Below are positions 1 through 13,727 of a DNA stretch of 64,000 bases, piece by piece. The notes below the pieces were generated by a model that was not told where the DNA came from, made no database searches, and saw only the letters and a list, made by a program, of their open reading frames with translations. Origin of the DNA: Casuarius casuarius (taxonomy: Eukaryota; Chordata; Aves; Casuariiformes; Casuariidae); the NCBI GenBank assembly GCA_003342895.1, contig PTFA01000082.1, forward strand, positions 2,352,793 to 2,416,792, given 5' to 3'. Each line of letters opens with the position of its first letter. Positions within the stretch are counted from its first letter, which is position 1. Both the position numbers and the translations under genes were made by a program.

Positions 1-3000
1 GTAGTGGTAACGCCTAGCCCACGGAGAGGAGCCAACACGAACCCCGGCTGTGCCTTTCTCCTGCACTCTGGAGGAGGTGTTGCAGCTCACACACATCCCA
101 CCTCCTTTCGCAAATGAGCAGATGATGGCTCTGAAATCAGCAGGACACAGCCATTGAGGAGGAGGAATCATCTCTCATTTTGGCCCTCTGGGATCTCCCA
201 GTAAGAAGCTAGTAGAGTAGGACTCCCTGCCCTACCTACTCTCTGCTGAGAGTCCTACTCCCTTTCCTGCAGCCTATTTGCAGGGGAGTCAGTATGTACC
301 TACTCATCCACATGTAACACTGCAGAATCCACATGGCTGTGAATGCATGATTTTTGCTTGTTGCTCCAGGAAGATAGTCACAGAAGTCTTAATGTGCCAG
401 ACATCACTCTGAATTACAATCGCTTAACTGGTTCATCAGAGAAGCAGCAATTGTTTTCTGTTGAGCTTGGAAACCAGCCGGTGTTAGGTGCTGTACAAAC
501 ACCTCAGGAAACAAAGTCCCTACAACAAGTATTCATTCACTGAGGTCAAGTCATGCTATGCCTGCAACTGAAAGCTACAGCAGCAGTTTCTAGCTTTTAG
601 TGCTGCAAGATTTTTATTGCTAGTAAAATAAAAGCAAACTGAAGTTTTCATTTAAATGAAGCCTATAATTTTGTGGGGACCCAGTGGCTACATTTTTCAC
701 ATGGTTGTAGGAAGGGAATGAAATCTCTGGACAGCACTTATTATCCATTCTCCTAGGCATTCATTCCATATTCTGATAAAGATCAGCCTTGGGCTTTCTG
801 GTTATTGATCTCAGCCAAAAGGCAGATCTCTTAGCTCCAGCAAGTGTTTCTGCTAATATATTTTCCTTCTAACATTAATACCCTTTCTAATTTCAACCTC
901 AAGAAGCAGCAATAAATTGCAGTCTGTGGCTTTAGCTTGTAAAAGCAGAGTGGACCATATGAATATGTGTTGGACAGCTTGTCACAGCCTGCTGCAGAAT
1001 CCAATTAATTCTCTTAGGNTGTTATGCCTTCCTTCACTACAGCTATTTTAATTGGGGGAGAATAAGGTTGGATGTCCACCCCAGTGGTAAAAAAAAAACA
1101 TTAAATTTAGTNTAATTAGATGAGATCCCATCACACTTGCCTATATTATCTGCTAAAATGTACTGGGGAGTTTGAGCTTGTTATCTAAACTTACAGGCAG
1201 AAAATGTTCAGTATTCCTCCATAAGTCACTGAGGTAATGCATGAAAGCTACCTTTAAACACAATTGTGTCTCTTAGATGCCTTGACGGGGTCACGTCCTG
1301 GCTTTCTTACTGGACAGGACTGTCATTAACTTGTATTCCTTTACGTGGGCTATTTCACTGCAGGCAGAGGGTCCTACTGAAATGAACTGTTTCCGTCTCA
1401 GGTGTATGAGGTCTGGTTGGGAAGGCAGCACAACTGAGAGTGCTGGCCCTGCCTCCTCACAGAGCCCGGTGTGGGGTGATCTGGGAAAAGGGTCTGTGTC
1501 CTGCAACGGGGAGGCACAGCCTTGCGCCTGGTGGCAGGGAGCTCATGTTGACTGGAGACTGGGATACCAAATGATGGTCTTCTCTTGTACACCCCTGTGG
1601 TCCCTTCTTTGGGATTCCTTCCAGATACACTGGGTTTTGCTCAGTCAAAAGTCTCAAGCAAAGCAGCTGAGAGCAGATGAAGACCAGGTAGAAAAGGAAA
1701 CAGCATNTGGCCCACTCTTCTGGGTGTCTGATACAAAATACAGCAAGCTCTTTCTCTGCTTTTAACATATAGTTTGCCGAATTACTTCTTAAATATCTGA
1801 AGGAAAATGCAGCACTGCCTACAGACAGATTTAAGCAGCCAATCACACCTTCCCAGCATACTTCTAGTATATTATATACACAGTATTATAGAATCTCAGT
1901 TAATTACTGTGAATTATTTGCTTATTGTTACTCCCTGGAATTTATGGGACAACACTTAAGTCTAAACAAATCTTTTTGATCTTTTGGATCAAAATGGATT
2001 TTATAAGGGCAAGGGTAAGAAAACCTCATGTGGGTTTCTATATCTTTGCATATTTTTAGAGCCGAGTTTTTCTTAAGCTGTTGACATAGAAAAAAAGCTT
2101 CATTTCCATAAGCTACAGAGCAAGAATTACACCTAGTATTAAATGTAGTTACACAGCTCTGTAAATGATAATAATCCTTTGTTTCATTATAGAAGTGTTT
2201 CTAGAAGATACTAACAGAATTGTTTCAGAAGCAGTTAAACAAATGGTCCAGCTCTTGGGTGACATCAGCTAATCAGATATAAAACAGGGCCTGAAAAACA
2301 GAACAAAACCAACTTAATTTGTAAACTGGATATAACTCAAATGGCTTTTGCTTGCCCTTTATATTCTGGAGGAGTTTTCTCAGAAATGAGCTAGCTAGAT
2401 GAAAAAGCAAGACAACGACATTTGTCTGGATCTCTTCATATTCACCTGAATCTGTAGTCACTGTACTTTATTTTCATTATGCAGTTCAAGATCACAGTCT
2501 TGAAGAAACCAAAAGACTGCCACTGACTGCTGCCCATGGGCTACCTAACTAGCTCAGGCTAGTACAGGCAAACCTGAATTAGCCACCCCATGATAGAAAG
2601 GCCAAGACCAGGCCAGGCCTGCACCACTTCTGTGATGGAAGAGAAGAGCGGCGAAGACCCAGGGAAGAAGCCTAGGGAAGCCACGGCTGCCTCAGTCACC
2701 GCTACCTTGGAGGTAGGGACACAAAAAGCTGTGGCTTGGCAGGGCTGCTCCTTCTGTAGCAGCCTTGACCCCACATATTCCAGCATCTTCCTCTGCAGGA
2801 GCAGCCAGCTTGGCTTTCAGTGGCTCTGGCACAGGCAGTGTTGGCAGAAGTGAAATTTCTTGGCATAGGCAAAATCTCTGCAGTCTGCCACCCTAGGCAG
2901 CTGCCTACCCTGCCTGTGGCTCAAGCCAGTCCCATATATATAGCTCTTTCAGATTATCTTCTTCTGCACATCCAAATGCTGTTTGTTCTTCTTTGGATGC

Positions 3001-3101
3001 CTTTTTGCAGCCCCCAGAAGCCCTCCTCCAATTGCAAATTTAAGTTGGCCTCAGAATGTATTGCCTTAAAGATCTCTGAAACCACTTACCAAATAACGTT
3101 G
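1..3101. other. Unique non-coding DNA, no gene seen
   Basis: I see no gene, RNA or recognisable repeat here. Open frames are short, overlap on both strands and show no domain. The longest is 144 codons at 1331-1765 and it reads through an ambiguous base. The 1261-1560 stretch is somewhat richer in G and C than its surroundings but has no promoter-like CpG cluster. Isolated Ns occur at 1019, 1112 and 1707. Confidence 0.6.
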
Positions 3102-3122
3102 TTTTTTTTTTTTTTTTTTTTT
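3102..3122. repeat. Poly(T) tract, 21 bases
   Basis: An uninterrupted run of 21 T is followed by AACAG. On the minus strand it could be the A-tail of an old retroposed sequence, but the adjoining DNA resembles no known SINE or LINE tail and I see no target-site duplication. On the plus strand it imitates a polypyrimidine tract plus AG splice acceptor, but no coding frame follows it. Confidence 0.9.
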
Positions 3123-5164
3123 AACAGAAGTGTACTTATATTATTGTGAGGAGCGGCACTTTTTTAAAACTAGAGTAACTAGAGTATATGCTTAACCTGG
3201 CGAGGTTCAAAGAGTTACTAAAGCTTTTCTATAACGTGTAATTGGGTATCATACTTTCCACAGACTCATTATACTGTACCTGTGAAAAATGATTTTGCAG
3301 CAGATAACGTAAGCCCCCTTCATGCTGAGTCCATGCATAATACAATGACCCCAGTCACAGCAGAAGGTTCTGCAACCAACTGAATTTNTTGCTGACAATC
3401 TGTGGCAAGCTGAGTTCAGATTTGTTGTGCAATGCAAAGAACTGATAAAAAGTGATCATTGGGCAGATGTTACCTCAAACTGAGCTTATTAATGTTCATG
3501 TTTCAGAATTTTTTCACAGAACTGTTTATGATTCTAAGGAGAAAAGGAGCATAATCTGTGGAGTGCTGCCAAATTGCCCAATAGGCTGTCAATGGTTTGA
3601 GGACATCTCCAGCCCGTCCTCTTGATCACTTAGACCCTGTGCAGCTCTGAAGCCAGTCTTGCTTAGACCAGATTCCTGACAATTAGTCTTTTTTGATGAA
3701 AACCATGATGAGAAAAATCCTTATGCTGGATGCATCCAGAGACTTTATGGTCTGTAGGTGGTCTTTGGAAGCCTCTGGTCTATGCTCTAAATTTGCTTGG
3801 GATCTTCAACCTAGGCATCTACTTCAGGGATGGTTCCATATTGTGGTCTTCACGTAGGCTTCCATGAAGAAAAAGGATGAGAGTACATCTCGGCAGTAAG
3901 AAAAGGGCTAAACAAATCTTGCTATGATTTCAGTTTCAAAGTTTGCTCATGTCTCTTGAGTTTTTTCCCAAGGATAACCACATTTTCACAGTGATCTCCC
4001 ATCAGAGTACTTCACAAGTCTGGCACTGCTGAACTTGCAAGACCAGTGAGGGTTNTGTAGGCACAGCCTAGCTGAGCCCTCCCATAGACAGCTGGAGGCA
4101 TAGACCACTCTTCCATCCACTTAATAGACTCCTAGTTAAAACATTCATTGAGGAAACTGGAACATGTCCCACCTCAGATGGAGGCAGGTTTATGCCCACA
4201 TCTCCATCTCCCATGAAAGCACTTCAGCTGCCAGGGATATGAATACCAGCTGTATGTAAGTCTGTTTTGGGAGACAGGGGTTGCAGTAGGGCAGTGCACT
4301 CTGTACATATATGCACATCTGTGTTTGTGATGCAGGTTCTCCATCCCTTCTTCTCAAGGTCCACTACTATACAGGAGAATTCAGGAGTTATTGAGCGAGA
4401 GGGAAAGCAGGGGAGAGAGAAAGGATGGCGAAAATAAAGAAAGCAGGAGCACGACCCCGTGCTTAGTATCTATCATATGTTCCCTTCCGTACATCTAGAA
4501 TTGCTCCTCTCCTAAGCAATTACTGGCTGTAACATAGACCCAGACCCAAGCAACTAGAAGAGAGAAGTCCCTTTTCCCAGCTGAGTCATACAAGCACCTA
4601 GACACATTGCATGGCCCCGGTCACCTCTTAATTTCTTTTTCTTTCCCTGGCACAGTTTCAGAAATAGTGGACATGTAGTGCCTGGCTTCAGAACAGTCTA
4701 CAGCCTTATCCCTGGAGCATTTCCTTCAGAAAATTATGACATGAATTCCTTCAGTCACAGAAAGGTATTGAACACAGGTCCTCTATAGCTGCTAGAAGTA
4801 GGGGCCCTATGTATATAGAGGTATGGGGAGCAGCAATCCTAAATCTGCCTGCATGTCCTCCTAACGTGTTCTCAAATCACAACTACTGGATGGAGAAGGG
4901 AACTTAGCTAGAGCAAAAACTTGGTTCCTTAGCTTGATCATATGCTTGGTGCTATACTGCACAGACCTGTTAAGGTGAGTAGTCCTAGATATATCCAGAA
5001 TTGAATTCTTCAATGNTCAATGACCTTTGGAACAGTTATATATACCTAAGTTTGTGTCACTTTTTTTNTTTAATTGCAAACATCTATGTTAGTTACCTAG
5101 TTATAGCCTGACCACAACCATTCAGGAGCCAGGTCTTGGGGTTAGGATCAACAGTTCCTTGGGT
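3123..5164. other. Unique non-coding DNA, no gene seen
   Basis: Nothing recognisable as coding or RNA was found. A purine-rich stretch lies around 4395-4450. Stops interrupt all frames frequently and no open frame of note is present between about 3450 and 5650, which argues against an exon-dense region. Confidence 0.6.
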
Positions 5165-5845
5165 GCATCAGCTCAGCACTTAGCAGTGGCCAGCAAAGCA
5201 AATGAGATATTAGGAATAGTGAGGAAAGGAATAGAGAAGAGTTGCGAAGTCCACTGTCATGGCACTGTGTAATTTGTGGTGCTCCTAGATCTTGATTTCC
5301 GTGTGCAGTTCTAGCTTCCCTGATTCAGCAGATCTTAAACTGGAAAAGCATTCAGAGAAGGGCAAGAAGGATGATCAAGGTATAGAAAGGCTTCCACATA
5401 AGGAACACCCAAATATGCAAGGGCATTCAAGTCTGGAAAAAGAGGTGACTGAAATGTGATATGATGGGAGTCTATAAACTCATAATCTGTATTAAAAGAG
5501 CAGATAGGAACTGATCATGCATTTCCCACTCCAAAAGAAGACCTGACAGGTTCAAAGGAAGCGATACCTAGCGACTCTTTCCACATCATGTACTTAAACT
5601 GTATAAGGCTTGGCCTCAGATGTTGTGGAAACTAAATGCTTGGCTGGGTTCGAAGAAAGACTGGCTGATTAATGAGATTGCTGCATGCATACAAAACACA
5701 GGCAGATCAGGGAGTCTGTGGGATATTTGAATGTCACATTCTTCTGCTCTTCCCTAAATGTCTACTGTTGGGTAGGTCAAAGAGAGAGCAGTGGCCTAGA
5801 TGGGCCTTTAGTCTGACCCAGCATGTCTGTTTTTATATTAAAGAA
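5165..5845 (+). mobile_element. Old CR1 LINE fragment, 3' part, sense orientation
   Basis: This is the decayed 3' portion of a CR1 non-LTR retrotransposon, the dominant LINE family of birds and other sauropsids. The order of landmarks matches the end of the reverse-transcriptase ORF and the 3' UTR of CR1. They include a GTGTGCAGTTCTAG segment (about 5300-5315), CAGAGAAGGGCAAGAAGGATGAT (split around 5350-5375), ATGATGGGAGTCTATAAA (about 5461-5478), GATGTTGTGGAAACT (about 5619-5633) and GGTTCGAAGAAAGACT (about 5647-5662). It ends with TAGATGGGCCTTTAGTCTGACCC around 5797-5820 and a terminal GTCTGTTTTTATA. All frames contain stops, so it makes no protein. Both ends are estimated: the 5' limit is where I stop recognising CR1-like text. 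The level of decay suggests one of the older CR1 subfamilies shared with crocodilians and turtles. I cannot name the subfamily without a library search. Confidence 0.85.
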
Positions 5846-8800
5846 CCTTGTTTTTCAGTATATCCAAGAAAGAGACAGATATTCTTTACTAAAGTACCCT
5901 GAATTGTCCCGTGGTGAATACATAGGGGACCTAGGCACCAGTATTAGATGCTTGAAGTTTAAAAGTATGGCTGTATCTCAAGAGCCTTGGAGCTCAGTTT
6001 GGCCTGGCAGTCTGATGAAGGTCTGAAGGAAACGATTTTATCCTGATTTTAGTCTGTGACATGAGATTTTCCTTGTCTTCACATTGTAAGCCACTTTGAT
6101 CCTACTGCCAGAGTCCAAAGCCCCAGATCTGTTTCTCTGACCCAAAACTGCAGGAACACCATTCATCAGAGCATCACCTGAAGCAGGATTTACATGTCCC
6201 TTGCNTCTAGCCAGTGTGTCAGCTTACATAGTCAGTGCAGAAGCATGTTTCCCCAACAATGTGAACTGATGGCCTTTTAAATGGAAGCCTGATCTCCCTT
6301 CTTCAAGACTAGGCAGCAACAAGACAAAGGTTTCCAGAACTGTAAGTTCAGATTTAGGTCTCTAAATTTGAATTTTGGTGACTCAATGCTTTACTGGAAC
6401 CATTCCTAAGTAAATAACTTAAATTTAATTTTAATAAAAAATTAACATCCCAAGACAATGAATAAGAAGGATCTAAACAAGATGACTTAGATGGCATTAT
6501 TATGGGAATAAAATTCAGCTTAATTGTGATTTGTGGTTTTAAATAAAAAGACCTTTAAATCCTGGTTAATCTGATATAAACTTGTATTGCCATTCTTAAG
6601 CACTGCAAAATGTCAAGACAGGCTCCAAACATCCCTGAGATACATTTAAACATTACTGGTTCTTTGTTTTCTTAAGTAATAGGTAATTTTTAATTTACCT
6701 TCTCTTTGACTTTTTTAATCTACAGCGATCATATTTTCATTATTTTCTCTGACATCAAGAAAGTGAGAGAAAATAAAACTTGAAAAGGCCAAACTCTCAT
6801 ACCAGAAGCTGGGGTTTCTTCAAAAAAAATAGCTACAGACTTCCACAGTCCTCCTCCAAACTATAGGATATGGCAAGATTTGTTATGAGCACTGAAGAGG
6901 GTAAAACATTAATGGAAATCTGACAGTATGGTTCTCTGTTGAAAAGGAATGGCATTGTCTAGCTCTAACGTAAGTTCTTATCTGGAAAGAGAAAAATATC
7001 TGTAAAAATGCTTTCAGGATGAATATATATCCTTCCCTGACCACAGATTATGCCTGCAGAACATCCTGTATCTCCCAGCTGCTTTCTTGAGCCCTCTTGG
7101 CTCCCATGCTGCTAGCACAGGACTTTCTGTGCTCTATCAGAAGAAAGCTCCCAGGTATTGTGAGTGCAGAGGCTTGAGGTGCACTTACGCTGAGGTTTTC
7201 CCTTGCACTAAGCAATCTTTACAGAGTAGTTACCAGGGCAATAAGAAGAAAAGCAAGAAAAAAACCCAAAGTCAAACTAAATTCTTTCTCTCTTAAACAT
7301 GGGGAAAGAAGCGTGACCAGAGGACAAACCAATTCCTAGTCTTGGCAGTCTACAAATAACACAGGAGGAGACCGAGAAAGGTGAAAGCAGCTCTGAAGAA
7401 TGAACTAGTTCCTGGAAACACCTATGACCAGTGTGCAGGCAAGCAACAGCATGAGCCATGGAGCCTTTCTCTTCACATTCTCTTTCCCCAGATGCATCAA
7501 ACTAACCAGTCACCTAGAGAGCAAGATTACATTTGTGACCCCTGATAATCTGTGACCTGTATTTTCGGAAACATTCAATGCTCTATATCCATCCGATTGC
7601 AGCATTGCATGTTGTTAAGTTGCCTTGCAGAGTATTTTAACACATGACAGTGCAGCCTCAGCTCTCATACTGCCTTTGTTTTGGTTTGAAAATAAGAAAA
7701 GTGAGGCAATTTAATGAGTTAAAGGTATGAGGAAGATGAAGGTGTCTTCTCCGTGGCCTGCTGGAGACAGCCCATGGTAGTGCAAACTGCCACAGCCTTG
7801 CAGGAGAGAGGATGGCTTAATTTCCACATGAAGAGGGGGTGGGTTCTCTGCTGAGACTGACACCTGTGGCCAGTATGCAACTAATGCCACCAAGGTCACC
7901 AAGCAGCCACAAGGTAGTGATGACTTTCAGCTGCCACTGACCTGCCTGGATCCTAGCCAGAGACCTAGAAATTAAGAGAGTTTTGCAGCCTGTTACCATT
8001 CCCCTTAGCTCCCTTTTACTTAACGTATTTCAAGCTATGGAACAACAGAAGAGGAAAAAAAATCAAAGGCAAGCAGATGTTGCAGGGATGATAAAGAAAG
8101 AGGCAAGAGCAAGGGGAAATTGGGTTGGCAGGCAAATGATGTGGAAAGATACAGACCTAGAAATTAGTAGTTTCAGATTTGTGTCCATCACTGGTTATCC
8201 GTTGCACACCCATCCAGTATGGTTTTAATATCAGATGATCATTTGTACTATTTGCTTCTCAAATTTATAGAATTTTATTCTGCAGCTATTTGATTCTCTA
8301 ATCTGCAAAGTGAAAGATGCTTTTTGTTGGCAATTAGTAGCGCCATGGTGAGTCACTCCCCTACTGGTAGTTCACTCCCTCCCTCTCTCCTATAAATGCT
8401 TCTAAGAATAGCTGCTGTAGAAATATCTTTCAGCTAGGGAAATAGGCCATAGACTCTGTCCCTAGAAGTTTAAAGTTCCTGGTTAGTGGTTAGCAGACTA
8501 TTAGACTAGAAAGAATAAAAGCCCGCAAGTGTCTAACAGTTGTGTTCCTTATTCGTTTATTTTTCACTACTGTTTACCTGAAAAAATTCCAATGAATTTT
8601 CAATAAATTCAAGTTTGCATAGGTAGAAGGATGTTTGTTTCTTTAAGATTCTATAACAAATTGGTAAGGTCAATGTGTTGACACCATTTTGCTTATGAAC
8701 AAATTATCATGCTGTCATGAAAAAGACAAAAGATTTGAATTGCATTATTACTTACTAGAACCTGCTGTGTTTTTATTGAAAGCAGTTCATGGGTCAGAAA

Positions 8801-11800
8801 TGGCGTCAGAAGTTGTAGTTGTGACAATAGAATGAACACTTTACTTCTGTGGTGCTGAATTTTGCAGTGATCTTTACTGCTGTAATGGTAGAATAACTCA
8901 AGTCACTCCAAACAGTTAAACCAGCAGAATTGACAAATTTTGCCCNAAGATATCAACACACAATCCCATTGTATTTATTATTATTTTTTAGTGTAATATC
9001 AATGAGTGCAGGACAGGAAAAGTGCTTTATNCAGCAGCAAGAGTTGTGTCCAAACAACTGACCTTGTGGACTCAGCCCATCTGAAACAANGTGGTTTTGC
9101 GTGGTTGCATGCAATACAGGAAATAGTGCTCAGTGGACTTGCTGCTCTTTTTAGAGCCTACACTTTAAACAACAGGGATGATTGGCCACAGTGAAGTTTG
9201 GCAATGGATTAACCTCAAGAGATTTAGAAACAATGGTTTTCTAGGTGGCACTTTTAGTAGCTTTGTTACCCCTCAAGCAAGTTTGAAGGTGGCTAATAGG
9301 CCTGGTTTCNTTATTTAGCTAACTGCAAACTTGAGAGTTCTCTACTGTTCCTCTGAGCTTTCACAATTAAAAATCCCATGTTATACCCATACACGCTGGG
9401 GCTACTTTGCTGTCTTAGTCTCTTCCTTGAACATATGGTGAATTGTTGGTCAGGCTTAGAGTATCTGGGTATAGAAGCAGCACCGGCTGTCACCAGTCGC
9501 TCTGTTCGCTGTCCTGTGGCTTGCTTTTCTCCTAGGCATGTTTCAGATGCAGAAAGACACCTTCTAGGGCAAACTGAGAGCTGAGCTTGACTTCTGACAG
9601 CATAATTTATTCCCTGTAGTATTGGACTCCAACACAGAATGACAAGCCCGAACTTTGCGCCTTGTGGTCTTTGAAGGAAAGTTTACGGGTTCTTTGTTCC
9701 NTCAGCTCACATTCACTGGGCTTTATACTCAGCCAGGCTAGCTGATGTGAACCATCAGTCAGTTTGGTGCTTTGCCTCTTCCTCCCTAAATGGCAATACT
9801 TGCTACTATGACAAATTCTGACATTCANTCAATCAAATTCTGACAATTCAAGAATGTCTTCTTGAAGACCAAACACGCTGTTGTCCTGGCAGCTTCCTAA
9901 ATGCCATTTCCTGATACTGTACTGCATCCAGACTTGGTAAGGAAAGACAGCCAGGATGGCAGCCAGCAGCTGGTGATTCCCTCCACAAAAAAGAGGGACT
10001 GGCAAATGGCAAGAGAGGATGATGGCAGTGGGTGTGCTGTGATGTGGAGGAAAACTAGGTCAGGATGAACTGTACTTGTTTGAGGTGCTGCTAACCTATA
10101 CTCCAACTGCAGATGCTTCGGGTTATAGCTAGAAAGGGAAGGGAAGTAGAGTCAAGGTCCTTCATGCCATCAGTCACAGCAGCTACCTCCTAGGAGTGGT
10201 AGGGGAGGGTTTTGCATGTGGATTGTATATGGTAGGGTTAGTAGGACCCTTTGAGCTACGTTACTGCCACCATTTCATAAAAGTTTCACATCCAAAAACT
10301 GAAAATGAAAATCTGTCTCCATATTATCCCTCAGGTCAGCCTTGACACATTTGTTCCCTTTTAATTAGTTATAGCCAGCTCCAGGTTAGGTCAGGGGAGG
10401 CTGGAAGTGGGATTCTCAGAACGAATATTTAAATCTTGTCTTACTGCATAGGGATAAACAGAAGAATGTGCCTCTGACTTTCTGCAGTCAGATATTGCAC
10501 AGATTCTCCCAAGCACTAATTCCCAGTACAGCAGAAAGGGATATGCACACCACTACCTCCCTGAGAGTAGAAGGGCAATCTGGAAGTGAAAGTAGAACGT
10601 ATGTACATCTGTTTTCAGTTGCAGAAAAGCTGGACCAGGCAGGGTATGGATATGCTTCCCCTTCCCACTCTGGCTATTCCAGCAGGAGGTTACCATCACT
10701 GCTCTCCTCCAGTTGTTAGGCACAATTCTGCTCTCACAGATTTGTATTGGTATGAGGGGCCTGTGTCCTCTCTCAGTGAAAACCAACCAGACTAGCCATA
10801 TAGCTAGCCTGGCTCATTTTGCCTGCAGCAAGTCAAGGAACTGCAATATCTATAGGCCATCAAGGCAAGCTTTAGTTGGTGCAGCAGATGTTAAAAAAGC
10901 CATTTTGCCTACATTCTCCAGTTCATTATAAGGTAATCGTGAATGCTGATGTCATATGTGGAGAGATTCACCCACCTCTGGGGAACTGGAGGAAGACAGG
11001 GGAGAACAAAAAAACTTAGATACTTAAATCCTCCATGAGTCTACCTTAGATGTGCAGGGGAGGGGACTAAGTGAAAGTTGCCCNCTATGTATTCCTTTGC
11101 ACAGAGATAAATTTCAACTAGAAAAATGAAGTGCTACAGTGATTTACAAGAATAATTACAGTATGGCTCTGGTTAGTGTCCTTAAACAAACAGGTAGAAT
11201 AATGATATTGCTCAGCTGGCTGAAGAGGATGATGGACAACTGCAGTTATCTAAAAAATACCCAGAAAAGATTTCTTCAGATTTTTAAACAAATTTTCTTT
11301 GAGTGTGTTTGCATCCATTTTATGTTTTCTTCATATGAAAATTCTGGCAGAAGGATTCCTGGCAAGAATGTACCTCAAAACAGTCAATATTGTATTTACC
11401 AATAGTAAATTTGCAATCCCTGAAATGCGTGATTCTCGGAGACATAATTATCCAACAGAAATACCATGTGACTAACACATCAAATCTAGCACACCTTGAT
11501 TTTTTTCATTTTAATATTGAAAACCCACAACAAGCTGCTCACAAACAATCTACAGTCCAAAAAATTTTTATTGAAAATTATTCTGAGAGTAAGCTAAACT
11601 GAAGAATAAGGTAGGAAATATCACAGTCTGTTCAAAGAAATACATGGACAGGAAAAAAGAGGACTGAATGCCTGAGTAAACTATTCAAATTATCATTGTT
11701 GGCAACTTAGTCATTCATCTCTGCTGGCAGCTTTACATTTGTGTAATATTCATGTCCCAACACTGTAGATATTTCAAAATTATTTGTGCTAGTGTTTACC

Positions 11801-12284
11801 AGAGAGGCTTTTGCTCAACACTGATACTAAAAATGACAGCCAATAGTGATGGAAAATAAAAATTAGCTGCTACCACCATTTGGGGAGAGCTTTTTTCTTC
11901 ATCTTTTTCAACAGTAACTTTTGAGCTAGATTTGTTCTACAGCTATGTTATCATTAAACCACCAAGCCATTATTGTACAATTCTGGCTTTACACTTATTT
12001 GTAGCTTTCCCCAACAGTCCCTGGTACCCATGCCCCAGTCCTACCTGCTTTCCCACCATGATCTTTGGTTATCCTTCTATATATTTGGACTTGCAACAGT
12101 TGTTCTATTTCCCTTGCCATGTCCTTGACTGTTGGCTTAAAGTATAAATATTATAATTGGTTTTCTCTGACCTTATTCAGCATAGATACAGCCCTATCAT
12201 CATCTGTATTTCATAACTGACTACTGATCTCACAACAGCAATAATTCCGTCTCTATACTGTTGATCATATTAGTCTCTTGTATG
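5846..12284. other. Unique non-coding DNA, no gene seen
   Basis: About 6.4 kb without a recognisable gene, RNA or interspersed repeat. Open frames are all below 90 codons. AT-rich parts (6360-6760, 8550-8800, 11100-11900) alternate with more GC-balanced ones. Scattered Ns occur at about 6205, 8945, 9031, 9090, 9310, 9701, 9828 and 11084. Decayed repeats too old to recognise by eye may be present. Confidence 0.55.
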
Positions 12285-12376
12285 TAATTTTCTCTTTTCC
12301 TTCTCTTTCTATCTCTCTCTCCATCTCTCTCTCTTTTTCTTTATTTCTCTCCCTCTCTCTTTCTTTCTCTTTCTCT
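12285..12376. repeat. Imperfect (TC)n / pyrimidine tract
   Basis: About 90 bases are almost entirely pyrimidine, made of interrupted TC, TTTC and TCTCC units. On the opposite strand this is a GA-rich tract. The serine/leucine/phenylalanine-rich open frame crossing it (12278-12532) is an artefact of the repeat. Homopurine-homopyrimidine tracts like this are common in vertebrate introns and intergenic DNA. Confidence 0.9.
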
Positions 12377-12447
12377 GTAATCCTTTTACTAATTTACTTG
12401 TTCTCCCCTTCCAGTGTATTAAAACCAGCCAGCAAACTTTCAGGAAT

Positions 12448-12473
12448 CTATCTGAGCCTCCTATCTGAGCCTC
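12448..12473. repeat. Perfect tandem duplication, 2 x 13 bp
   Basis: The 13-base unit CTATCTGAGCCTC occurs twice head to tail with no mismatch (12448-12460 and 12461-12473). It is a minimal tandem duplication, probably from replication slippage, about 70 bases downstream of the pyrimidine tract. Confidence 0.9.
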
Positions 12474-13727
12474 TTTCTTCTGTTTCTTATTTTACAGCTC
12501 CTCGTGTCAAATATGGTAGCCTTGACATATGAAGAAAAGTAATTTCAGGTTAAGGCCAGCTATTGAGGAGAGGACTCCATACTTAACAATGCATTTTGCC
12601 ATTTCTGCTGTAGAGGCTCTTCGAGACCCTGTTAAAATGTGACCTCTGATACAATTTGGAAACCAAACAAGACATGTAAGAAATAGGGTTTTCAAAACCA
12701 GGCAGTGTGCATCCAAGGAAAGTAATTGACACTGACAATTTCAATAGATACATAGAGTTTTGAACAAATATTAGCTATATCTTCACACACCCACATTCCA
12801 TATCTGNAGACACCTACACACTTTACGATATATTTTTCACACTACTTGCCTGGCAATCAGCCTGGAATTTAAAATAATGAGTGAATTGGTAGATTATTTT
12901 AGGCTATATATATGTTTGTGTATAAGATGGCTGAATATCAAAACACCTCTCGTATCCAGCTACCCCGTGAATGCCATAATTAGCCGTGTACCATGCAGAC
13001 AGCTGTAGCGTGGCACCTTCTTCATTTGAAGAAGCACCCTACCTCATGGGGAAACTTGTTTGAGTGAGATAGTACAACTTTGGGAATGATATCACAAGTC
13101 TGATGGTGTGATTTCCTTTTTGGAAATGAGTCTGACTATTGAAGCTATTTCTCATTTTGTGCAGGAAAAAAGAACCCCAAATACTATGCCCTGGCCTAAT
13201 TGGGACGACTGGGGAACCTCCTTTCTAAAAAAAAAATCCCTTAATGGTTTCAGTAGCACATGATATTGTTCACCTTGCGTGATTTTATCCCCTTCCTTTC
13301 CCCATGTGATCACCTCTGTATGATTGGGAGAGACAGAGAAATAATCTACAAAGACAACTGTAGGTAGGCCAGCCAGCAATGTTGGTGCTGCCTCACAGAT
13401 GCCGCTTCTGTACCCCTTTTGAGCAGCAAGAGCTATGGAGAGGCTGAAAAGGAGAGGTTGCTTTGGCCTGTCTCTTCCTCTCCAGAGCTGCTTATTGCCC
13501 TATTTGTTTTCANCCGTGAAATGGATTCTTTCAGAGCCTGGCCTTCTGCAATATTGCAGGTAGGAAGAGGAGCTCAGCTACCTCCTTAATTTTCCGCAAT
13601 TTCGCTCTGGTTCTCCTGCTGGAAAGCTTTTATTTCCGCAGCTAATGTTGAGATTGACTCATTTCTGCCCTGCATGCTAGTCAAGGGCTTCCACAGTCAA
13701 CTGAGCATATCAAGCTTGATACTGTGC
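12474..13727. other. Unique non-coding DNA, no gene seen
   Basis: No gene or clear repeat. Open frames are below 80 codons and on both strands. A run of A at 13228-13237 and an N near 12807 and 13513 are the only irregularities noted. Confidence 0.55.

Noticed and set aside
3060..3150. Splice-acceptor-like polypyrimidine tract followed by AACAG
   Set aside because: No coding frame or recognisable exon follows. A 21-base T-run is adequately explained as simple sequence.
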